Assembly (NCBI GenBank): GCA_015486845.1
Contig: WFQU01000098.1
Coordinates: forward strand, 1-53,204
Length of the DNA: 53,204 nt
Reading direction: 5' to 3'
From: Anaerolineae bacterium
GTDB lineage: Bacteria > Chloroflexota > Anaerolineae > JAADDB01
The translations under genes and the position numbers were made by a program. Shown here one piece after another: positions 9,933 to 17,924 of the stretch; position 1 is the stretch's first letter; each line of letters opens with the position of its first letter. Below the pieces are notes generated by a model that did not search any database, was not told the origin of the DNA, and saw nothing but the letters and a program-made list of their open reading frames with translations.

Positions 9933-11600
9933 ATGAGCAAAGCAAAGAATCTGTTTTATGTCGAGCCCACACTGCAGGAAGAGGCCATTTACGTTCATGG
10001 CCATGTCAATCCGGACACAGACTCCATCACATCCGCCATTACCTATGCTTACTTAAAAAACCAAGAGGATCCCTATCACCATTACCAGGCCGTACGCCTC
10101 GGCGATCTAAATCGCGAGACACAATTCGTGCTGGACTATTACAATATCGCCCCCCCACCCTATCTCAAACATGTACGGCAACGGGTAGCCGAAGCGATGG
10201 TGAAAGATGTGGTTTTCGCTTCTAAAGATATATCACTCTATGAGGCAGGAATGCTCATGGAAAAGAGGAACTTGCGGGCTTTACCGTTAGTTGACCGCGA
10301 GAACAAAGCTGTAGGTATCGTGACCGAACGCGCTTTAAGTCGTTATTTCCTGCGTGAGTTTCACACACTGAGCTTGAAAGACACACCATTAACCGTGGCA
10401 CAAATCGCCCGCACGCTTAAAGGAACAATCATCTTGGGATCTTCCGAGACGCAGTTAACCGGGCACTCGTTAGTTGCTGCCATGAGTCCGGAAAATATGG
10501 CGAAACACATCCAGCCGGGAGATATCTTACTCATCGGCGACCGTCCTAATGCCCAGCGCAAAGCCATCGAGAAAGGAGTAGCTTGTCTGATTATTACAGG
10601 CAACTTACCCCCAGGACAACAAACCATCGATGCGGCTAAAGAGAACAATACCGCCATTATTCTTTCTCCATTCACGACCTTCGTGGCCAGCCGCTTGCTG
10701 CGCCTGAGCGTATCAGCTTATGCTATCACCGACCGATCATTCTTCAACACCACCAAGGAGACGCTTCTTTCCGAGTTCGAGCCCGAATTAATGCAAGACG
10801 AAAATGGCATTGCTTTAGTCATAGATCAAGCGGCTAATCTGGAAGGCGTTATCACGCGCCATGACCTGATCCACCCCCGCCGTCGCCGTATCATCTTAGT
10901 CGATCATTCCGAAAAGTCACAATCCGTCCCGGGCATCGAGGACGCAGAAATACTGGAAATCGTCGACCACCATCGTTTAGGCGGGTTGGAAACAGGTCAG
11001 CCGATATTTGCTTATGTCAAGCCGGTGGGATGCACAGCAACTTTAATTTGGCAGCGCTACCGGGAATTGGAAATCGAGCCACCTCGCCCCATTACAGGGC
11101 TATTAGCGGCCGCTATTCTCTCGGATACCATGCTGCTGCGCTCGCCCACGACGACGACAGAGGATGTGGAAACATTAGAAGAACTCAAACCGTATTTGTC
11201 CGTAGATCCGATGACGTTTGGCATCGAAATGTACAATGCCAAAACGAATTTCGCTGGTATTAGCATCAAGGATTTGATCAACAACGACAGCAAACTCTTT
11301 CGCTTTTCCCAAAACATCGTTCAAATTTCTCAAATCGAGGTAGTAGATCAAAAACCTCTGTTGCAACGCAAGCCGGAAATATGGGAAGCATTGCAGCAAC
11401 AACGCGCGGCCAAAGGCTTAGACCTTTTCATCTTGGCCATTACTAACGTCCTGGCAGAAGGCAGCTACCTGATCGTCACCGGCAACGAGAAGTTGGTAGA
11501 GCGCGCTTATGGCATCCAGTTGGAGAACAGCATGGTTTACCTACCCGGCGTGATGTCCCGCAAAAAGCAGATCGTACCGCCATTAGCCAATATAGCGTGA
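9933..11600 (+). CDS. ppaC: Manganese-dependent (family II) inorganic pyrophosphatase with CBS and DRTGG regulatory domains
   Basis: DHH motifs VHGHVNPDTDSI, LVDHSEK, EIVDHHRLGGLETG; CBS segments; DRTGG-like insert. Confidence 0.9.
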   Translation: MSKAKNLFYVEPTLQEEAIYVHGHVNPDTDSITSAITYAYLKNQEDPYHHYQAVRLGDLNRETQFVLDYYNIAPPPYLKHVRQRVAEAMVKDVVFASKDISLYEAGMLMEKRNLRALPLVDRENKAVGIVTERALSRYFLREFHTLSLKDTPLTVAQIARTLKGTIILGSSETQLTGHSLVAAMSPENMAKHIQPGDILLIGDRPNAQRKAIEKGVACLIITGNLPPGQQTIDAAKENNTAIILSPFTTFVASRLLRLSVSAYAITDRSFFNTTKETLLSEFEPELMQDENGIALVIDQAANLEGVITRHDLIHPRRRRIILVDHSEKSQSVPGIEDAEILEIVDHHRLGGLETGQPIFAYVKPVGCTATLIWQRYRELEIEPPRPITGLLAAAILSDTMLLRSPTTTTEDVETLEELKPYLSVDPMTFGIEMYNAKTNFAGISIKDLINNDSKLFRFSQNIVQISQIEVVDQKPLLQRKPEIWEALQQQRAAKGLDLFILAITNVLAEGSYLIVTGNEKLVERAYGIQLENSMVYLPGVMSRKKQIVPPLANIA

Positions 11601-11610
11601 GAGAACAAAG

Positions 11611-11726
11611 CTTCGCCCGGCGATTAGAAATCGCTGCCACAACTGCGAAACCTGCTTGCGCAGGTTGTGCATGCCAATCGCCGTAGGGCGATTTTGCAGA
11701 TGTAGCCGTGACTTTTAGTCGCTAGA
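11611..11726 (-). repeat. Four-hairpin repeat, family A, copy 2 (reverse orientation)
   Basis: Reverse complement of the 9528 and 19449 copies; begins 10 nt after the PPase stop. Confidence 0.9.
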
Positions 11727-11866
11727 GGGGGCATTTTCAGCTGCTGCGGTGCGCCTGCCTGCATGCCCACACAGGCAGGCCGAAGGCTCATGATGACGCC
11801 TCCGAAATAGCTGTTTTTATCTCTGTGCGCTCTGCGGTAAGAAGACTTTTTTCAGGAAAGCCAAAG

Positions 11867-12703
11867 CTAAGGTGCGTCACTCAAATAAATCACGCGCCCC
11901 ACGTCATCCCGCAAAAGATTCTCCCAGCCAATAGAAAAAGGCCCAGCGGGAGAGCCTCCACTAAGCGTCACGAGGTATTGTCCCCGGTGCACAGGAATCG
12001 GGGAGGTGGTCGTTGTCGTGCGGAAAAGCAGGTCGCCCAAATGCGTCTCGACCGGCTCAGCAGGTATCACATATTCAGCATCCGTAAAAGCAAAGCCCAA
12101 CGAAAAGCGGTGGGTGCTGTTCGTGATATTTACCCGTTTCAACTCCACGGCTGGCGAGTAACCGCGGGTCACCTGGCCCGGCAAAAGCGCCACGAATGGT
12201 GTTCCCACAGGCACTCGAAATCCCAACAAGCGCCATTCACCTTCCTGGAAAGCAGTCACCCGAAATGGTGCATGCCGAGGGTTAAACGGGAGAGGAAACC
12301 GCACCTGCATAGCGTTCTCTAAGCGAGATGGCAGCAGCCTGGCAACTTGAGCGGCCGGTATCCCATGCAACAAACCGTTATCTTTGTCGCTAAGTACCGC
12401 GCTCAATATTCTCAGCCGACCGTCCTTTACATCCCAGTAGGCAACACGCCGCCCTTCCGTGTCCACATATTCGAACCGATCATTGCGACGCAAACGCGTG
12501 AGCCCGGCAAAATCCCGCGGCGGCACAACGGTTCGCGTCGGCACCGACACGGCAGTCGCCAGCGTCGCCGGCCGCGTCGGAGAAATGGTTAGCAGGGTTG
12601 GCCCTGGCCGAGACCACTTCTGACAACCGGTCAGTGCCACTAACAAGACTATCAGCAGTGCACCCTGAAGTTTGTACACCGTCCCCTCCATCGAAAAACG
12701 CAT
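11867..12703 (-). CDS. Hypothetical lipoprotein
   Basis: Lipobox LVALTGC; ATG at 12703 overlaps the upstream stop (TAATG); ORF start 12730 is less likely. Confidence 0.75.
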   Translation of the reverse strand: MRFSMEGTVYKLQGALLIVLLVALTGCQKWSRPGPTLLTISPTRPATLATAVSVPTRTVVPPRDFAGLTRLRRNDRFEYVDTEGRRVAYWDVKDGRLRILSAVLSDKDNGLLHGIPAAQVARLLPSRLENAMQVRFPLPFNPRHAPFRVTAFQEGEWRLLGFRVPVGTPFVALLPGQVTRGYSPAVELKRVNITNSTHRFSLGFAFTDAEYVIPAEPVETHLGDLLFRTTTTTSPIPVHRGQYLVTLSGGSPAGPFSIGWENLLRDDVGRVIYLSDAP

Positions 12704-14259
12704 TACTTTGAGCTCACATCCAGCGACCACAAATCAGACAGATAGGCAGCACCCTGAACCCCCCCGAATAAAATAAACTGGGGCGGACTATCCACATAAG
12801 CAGAGGCAGCGCCATAGCGTGGCCCAGGACTGTTTTCAGCAGCTAATAACGTCCAAAGTCCACTAATGGCATGAAAAGACCAAAGATCGCCTAATCCCTG
12901 GCCGGCAGAATTGCCACCGCCGTAAATTAGCATAGTGTTGTTATGGGCGTCGAATGCATAAGCCATTTCCTGTCGTGCTTGAGGACGTGTAGCTTGAGGC
13001 ACATACTGTTGCCACATTTGATCCGTTACATCGTAGGCCCAAACATCATCCCGGGGACAGAGCCCCGGCGCAGTAGAACAACCGCCAAAAAGCGCAATTT
13101 GTTGGCTGGGCACATCGTAGGCACCAGCGGCGTAATAACGAGCAGCGGGATTGACAACCCCGGGCAAGGCCTGTTTCCAATGACCTCCGTTTATCTGATA
13201 AATCCAGGTGTCGGAGAGCGCTCCATCCACGTTTTGCCCGCCGAACCAGAAGAGCGCATCGTGTACCGGATCGTAGACAGCTATGCCATACGCCCGATTC
13301 CTGCTTTTGTCATCTGGCGACAGCCGTTGCCAGCTATTTTTGTCCGGGTCGTACGCCCATACATCGCTGTGATAGCCGGTAACATCAATGCCGCCCACCA
13401 AGAGAAACTGCTTACGAACGGGGTCCCAAAGCCCATTAGTCCCACTCCGGGGCGAAGGGCCTCCATCCACGCTAATCCGCTCCCATTTTTTCGTCGTCAT
13501 TTTATAGCGCCAAAGGTCATTCATAAATCCTTGCTGGCCCTTGCCGCCGAAAAGCAATAATTGCTTATGAACAGGATCATAAACCAGAACGGCATTCTGC
13601 CGGGGCACCGGGCCAACAGAGGAAGACGCCAAAACCACCCACTGATGCTGAACGCCAATGGGCGTGGGTGCGACGCTCTTCGGCGTCGGCGTGTGTTCCG
13701 GCCCAGTGGATGGCGTCTGCAACGGCGATGATTGAGCTGACGACGGCGTAGGTGGCAATTGGACAGCAATGGTCGGCACGCTATTCAGATCACCGGCCAA
13801 GAGCTTAACGCCATCAGCCGCAGCCCACCCCACCCGGTTATCAAAGCAACAGAATTGTAGCCAGGTGCCCGTAGCGTCACGACCGGTAATAGTCAATTTC
13901 TGACCGCGAGGTGCAATGCCAATGAGCGTTCCTCCCGGCGTATTGAAGCCCTGCAGTGCATCTACGACCACCTCAGCTTGCGGCCGAGATGGCTGGGTTG
14001 CCGTAGGCGATGGCAACAACAAGGGCGTTTTCATCACTGTTGTTGCCACGGTAGGCGTCGGGGTCATCGATGTCTTCGCCGCGGGGTGTTCCATTGTTGG
14101 CTGTTTGGTAACAATCTTCGTTGCCGACGAAGAAACAGACATTGTAGCTTCTATCGCTGCTAAGGTAGGCACAGGTGTCGCCGGGCTCGATCCGCCACAT
14201 CCAGCTAAGATTCCCCCGAGTAAAAGAAGCGCAAACAAATAAGCGAAAAAGCGGCGCAT
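12703..14259 (-). CDS. Kelch-repeat beta-propeller lipoprotein with SH3-like domain
   Basis: Lipobox LLLGGILAGCGG; SH3-like region; repeated kelch blades (YDPVHKQLLLFGGKGQQGFMNDLWRY, YDPVHDALFWFGGQ, LFGGCS, LIYGGGN, LFGGVQ). Confidence 0.85.
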   Translation of the reverse strand: MRRFFAYLFALLLLGGILAGCGGSSPATPVPTLAAIEATMSVSSSATKIVTKQPTMEHPAAKTSMTPTPTVATTVMKTPLLLPSPTATQPSRPQAEVVVDALQGFNTPGGTLIGIAPRGQKLTITGRDATGTWLQFCCFDNRVGWAAADGVKLLAGDLNSVPTIAVQLPPTPSSAQSSPLQTPSTGPEHTPTPKSVAPTPIGVQHQWVVLASSSVGPVPRQNAVLVYDPVHKQLLLFGGKGQQGFMNDLWRYKMTTKKWERISVDGGPSPRSGTNGLWDPVRKQFLLVGGIDVTGYHSDVWAYDPDKNSWQRLSPDDKSRNRAYGIAVYDPVHDALFWFGGQNVDGALSDTWIYQINGGHWKQALPGVVNPAARYYAAGAYDVPSQQIALFGGCSTAPGLCPRDDVWAYDVTDQMWQQYVPQATRPQARQEMAYAFDAHNNTMLIYGGGNSAGQGLGDLWSFHAISGLWTLLAAENSPGPRYGAASAYVDSPPQFILFGGVQGAAYLSDLWSLDVSSK

Positions 14260-14409
14260 AATTCCTCCTTAATTGACAAAAATCCTGGTCGGCAAAAGCA
14301 GGCCTGATCTTTCAGCGAAACAGATCGGCCCAGGTGCCTCAAAGTTCAGACCAAAACGCAGGATAAGTGTCCAAGCATCCCGTCATAGATTTTCTACTTG
14401 GTGCTGAAC

Positions 14410-14443
14410 GAAAAACGCCCCTGCTTGCAAATAAACAAGGGCA
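14410..14443 (-). terminator. Intrinsic terminator downstream of rplI region/upstream of the kelch gene
   Basis: gcccttgtttatttgcaagcaggggc followed by gttttt on the minus strand. Confidence 0.55.
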
Positions 14444-14498
14444 TTGCTCCTCTGCTCACTTATTGTGCCAAGTAAACTGTGATGATTACAGTCATCAA

Positions 14499-14990
14499 TT
14501 ATTCTGTTTCAACGGCAGGAGGCGTCTCACTATTCTCCACTTCGCCCTCAGGCTCAACCTTAACGGTTACTTCAGGGACAATGTCGCCCAGCAGTTTTAC
14601 ACCGACCTGATAAATGCCCAACTCACGTAGAGAGTGATCCAGTTGCAACCGTCGTTTATCGATCTCTTCGCCGATAGCCTCGCTTATCTTCTCGGCAATG
14701 TCCGTTGCCGTGACAGAGCCGTAAAGCTTGTCGTTTTCACCTGCTCGCATCTTGAAGCGTAATTCCAAACCGGCAATGCGCTCCGCCAACGATTGTGCCG
14801 CACGTTGCGCTTTTTGGCGCCGCGCCTCGCCCGCTTTGCGAATCTGCTCCGCCTGCCGACGCGCACCCGCCGTAGCCACCACAGCCAGACCGCGCGGGAT
14901 AAGATAATTACGAGCATAACCGTTTGCTACAGATTTAATCTCGCCGGCGTTTCCTACATTTTCTACGTCCTTCGTCAATAGAACTTCCAT
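14499..14990 (-). CDS. rplI: 50S ribosomal protein L9
   Basis: MEVLLTKDVENVGNAGEIKSVANGYARNYLIPRGLAVVAT; internal ATG chosen over ORF start 15056. Confidence 0.95.
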   Translation of the reverse strand: MEVLLTKDVENVGNAGEIKSVANGYARNYLIPRGLAVVATAGARRQAEQIRKAGEARRQKAQRAAQSLAERIAGLELRFKMRAGENDKLYGSVTATDIAEKISEAIGEEIDKRRLQLDHSLRELGIYQVGVKLLGDIVPEVTVKVEPEGEVENSETPPAVETE

Positions 14991-15642
14991 CTGAATACTA
15001 ACTCCCATTTTTTGTTGAGATACAGCCGACCCCATTGGAACAATACCAGCCGGCAATGCCTTTACACATGCGTTAGAAAATTATACACGCACTACACCAA
15101 AAGGGACAAGTCAACCGGTGCCGTGGTTGGGTCAGCAATTCCAAAAATATCACCCCGGTGACTCCCTTTCAGTTCTTGTCTGCGCACGGCAACTGCTTTG
15201 ACCATGTCACGTACGTCGCCAACCTGCCCGATAGAGGCTGAAAGGATAACCGGATGCAATGTCTAAGGACGCAAAGAAAAAATCCTTGCGCCATTGCCGC
15301 TTCGCGACCTTGCGTTGGATTTCTTGGTTCTGGCTCGACCGGTTCAGGTTTTGGACACAGATGTACTCAGAAAAACACAGATAAAAGATTATGAAAAAAT
15401 TTGTGATCTTCGTTGCTCTTTTCGCATCTCCTCAACAACCTGGGTACCGCTCCCCGGCCCCCAATTCTGGGGGAGTACTGCCCCCACAAAAAAGTTTTTT
15501 AGGGAGCAGGAGAGCATGATGTTCTATTCACCCCGAAATGTTGAGAAAACACCTCTTTTCTGATTTGTTTGCTGGTATTTGCGGGTAATCTGCGTAATCT
15601 GCGTTCCATTTGAGCAACGCTGAGCAGTCACGTCAAAGCAAT

Positions 15643-15673
15643 AAAAAAGCGGCACGCTACGGCGCGCCGCTTT
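15643..15673 (-). terminator. Intrinsic terminator for the S1-domain gene
   Basis: aaagcggc...gccgcttttttat on the minus strand, downstream of 15728. Confidence 0.75.
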
Positions 15674-15727
15674 GTATCATTCGTGTTTTATGTGGCAAGC
15701 AGGCCAATCACGCCATTGTGACCACAA

Positions 15728-16582
15728 TCACTTCTTTTTGTGTTGCCTCAACGTGCGAGAAACGATATCGTCCTCATCATCGTCCATGTAATCATCCCAG
15801 CGCTTTTTACGGCGTTTACGCTCTTTTAAGCGCAAAGTGCGCTGTGCCTTTTCCATGGCAAACTCAAAAGGCGTAGGCAATGATTCTTCTTTCCATGTTT
15901 CTTCCGCATTCGAAGCTGCCTTTTCTTTTTTACGACTGGAGCGAGGCCCTCGCTCAGATTTCCGTTCCGGCTCCGACACAGCAACTGCCGATTCCGGCTC
16001 AGGACGCAACCCCTTCAATGTCAGATCAACTCGATTGCGCCATGGCTCAATCTTAAGCACTTTGACCTCTAAAGTCTCGCCAAGGGTAACGACATCTTCC
16101 GGCTTCTTGACGAATCCTTCACTCATCTCGCGAATATGCAAGAGTGCCTCTAAACTGCCAATACCGATACTGACGAATGCGCCATAAGGCACAATTCGAG
16201 TTACCGTACCCGTAATGACATCATTAACATGCAAATCACGGATCGTCTTGCTCCCCGGCCGGATCATGGTCAGGCTAATGCGGTTAGCCTCTTTATCCAA
16301 CTCCTTAATCCAGACCGTGACCTGTTCACCTTCTTTGATGGCATCCTCGACCTTACTAACCCGAAACGGCGCCAATTCCGAAATGTGCACTAGCCCGTCT
16401 GTGCCAACGCCAATATCCACAAACGCTCCAAAGTTCGTCACTTGGCGTACAGTACCCCGCAATTCCATGCCTTTCGCTAATTTCTTAACGACCCGCTTGC
16501 GAGGAATTACTTTGATTTCGACATCCTGCTCTGCCACGATAACAATTTCCTCCTTAAACTCCTCCTCCGTATAGACGGCCAA
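15728..16582 (-). CDS. S1 RNA-binding domain protein
   Basis: Two S1 domains: GMELRGTVRQVTNFGAFVDIGVGTDGLVHISEL and GTVTRIVPYGAFVSIGIGSLEALLHIREMS. Confidence 0.9.
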   Translation of the reverse strand: MAVYTEEEFKEEIVIVAEQDVEIKVIPRKRVVKKLAKGMELRGTVRQVTNFGAFVDIGVGTDGLVHISELAPFRVSKVEDAIKEGEQVTVWIKELDKEANRISLTMIRPGSKTIRDLHVNDVITGTVTRIVPYGAFVSIGIGSLEALLHIREMSEGFVKKPEDVVTLGETLEVKVLKIEPWRNRVDLTLKGLRPEPESAVAVSEPERKSERGPRSSRKKEKAASNAEETWKEESLPTPFEFAMEKAQRTLRLKERKRRKKRWDDYMDDDEDDIVSRTLRQHKKK

Positions 16583-16682
16583 CAGCTAAACATTATATAC
16601 TTACCTTTTTTCCTGTCAAAAGTATCGCCTTTCGATTCAGCAATTCCAAATTTAACGCGGAGTGCAGAAACAGATTTAAGTA

Positions 16683-16833
16683 GGACTTACGCAGTTGAAC
16701 GTCAAAGCCCACAAACTGTCATCGCGAGGCGGTCGAAGCGTGCCAAAGCGAACCCCCATACCGCCTTGGAGATTGCTTCGCCCCCCCCTACGGGGCTCGC
16801 AATGACAGTTGCCTGGCTGAACTGCGTAACTCC
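16683..16833. mobile_element. MITE-like element with terminal inverted repeats and flanking TA
   Basis: TA-GGACTTACGCAGTT...AACTGCGTAACTCC-TA; internal ctgtcatcgcgag/ctcgcaatgacag inverted repeat; no long ORF. Confidence 0.75.
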
Positions 16834-17157
16834 TATAAGAATGAAATGGCCGGAAATTACACCTACATCTACCAAGCCTCCCTTTGGCAGCCAAAAAATA
16901 GTTCACTTTAGCAAACTTAGGAGCCCGTAGCGGTAACTTATAATCACACAGCGTGAGAATTTCTTACGCTTTCTTCAGCCTATGTCGCCACTGTACAAGT
17001 ACAAAGACAAAGTCAGAGCCGTTGGATTGATACATTTCAAATCGCGACTGTTTCATTTGCCAAGTTTATGCTTCTATGCGATAATTTTCGTGTTCACACA
17101 AAAGGGGATAATGAGCCAGCTTATCCCGATATAGTTACAAAAAACGAATATTAGAAC

Positions 17158-17297
17158 GACTCCGAGCTTGTCCGCCTAAGGGCGTAATATCTATGGCTGG
17201 CAAGCCGCACCCGGCCAAGCGCCGGGGGTGCCAAACCTGGCATCACAGGTCAACAAGGAAACGCGTTGGCCCCCCGAATTTGGAAAGGAGCTCGGTC
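17158..17297 (+). ncRNA. Structured leader RNA, candidate riboswitch aptamer (possibly Moco-like; unverified)
   Basis: Closing stem CCGAGCT/AGCTCGG, hairpins CGCC-TAA-GGGCG, GCACCCGGC...GCCGGGGGTGC, ACCTG...CAGGT and CAAC..GGAAAC..GTTG; 11-nt receptor halves CCTAAG (17175-17180) and TATGG (17192-17196). Confidence 0.7.
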
Positions 17298-17325
17298 AAT
17301 GCGCCAGATGGTGCAATTTGCCCAG

Positions 17326-17356
17326 CCGTCCTTTGCCGGAAAAAGGACGGTTTTTT
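17326..17356 (+). terminator. Intrinsic terminator in the leader of the NTPase-ECF operon
   Basis: CCGTCCTTT-GCCGGAA-AAAGGACGG-TTTTTT; its 3' arm contains AAGGA just upstream of GTG 17358. Confidence 0.92.
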
Positions 17357-17357
17357 C

Positions 17358-17924
17358 GTGGACATAGAACCTTCCGGCCAAATTGTAATGGTGACCGGCA
17401 GCATCAATGCCGGCAAAACGACATTCTGTCAATACGCTGTGCACACGGCCAGAAAAACGGGAATCCGCGTAGCAGGACTTCTTTCGCGTGGCGTTTGGTC
17501 ACAAGGACAAAAAGTCGGCGTCACGATAGAAAACCTCAGCACTGGTGTGCGCTGGCCATTTGCGCACAGCCAACAGACTTTTCCCGGCCCCTCATTCGGA
17601 CGTTTCTCCTTTTCCCAACAAACGATTGATCAGGCTAACAACTATTTAAACGACCTCCGTACTATCATCATCGACCTACTCATTATCGATGAGATCGGCC
17701 CGCTGGAATGCACGCAAGGGGAAGGACTACAAGCGGTGTGGCCGCTCCTGGCCGGAGGGCAATACCGAACAGCGATCATCACAGTACGACCGCGGCTTAT
17801 TCCAGTCTTGCAAGAACGTTGCGGTACAGCCATCAAAGGCGTACTATCAGCCGAAAACAGTACCCAACAACAATTATGGGATGACTATCTACGATTAACC
17901 AGTTTTCAGGGGCGTGATGCATGA
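17358..17924 (+). CDS. P-loop nucleoside-triphosphatase (THEP1/DUF2478-like)
   Basis: Walker A VTGSINAGKTT, Walker B DLLIIDEIGPLE; in-frame GTG 17358 with AAGGA 10 nt upstream; ORF start 17193 lies inside the leader RNA. Confidence 0.75.
   Translation: MDIEPSGQIVMVTGSINAGKTTFCQYAVHTARKTGIRVAGLLSRGVWSQGQKVGVTIENLSTGVRWPFAHSQQTFPGPSFGRFSFSQQTIDQANNYLNDLRTIIIDLLIIDEIGPLECTQGEGLQAVWPLLAGGQYRTAIITVRPRLIPVLQERCGTAIKGVLSAENSTQQQLWDDYLRLTSFQGRDA

Noticed and set aside
17158-17297. TPP or cobalamin riboswitch assignment
   Set aside because: No CUGAGA/ACCUGAUC-type TPP core and no GCCACUG B12 box seen; class left open with a Moco-like suggestion only.
17193-17357. ORF-track N-terminal extension of the NTPase (start 17193)
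   Set aside because: The ATG lies within the TATGG receptor motif of the leader RNA, and the reading frame crosses the terminator; GTG 17358 has a properly spaced AAGGA.
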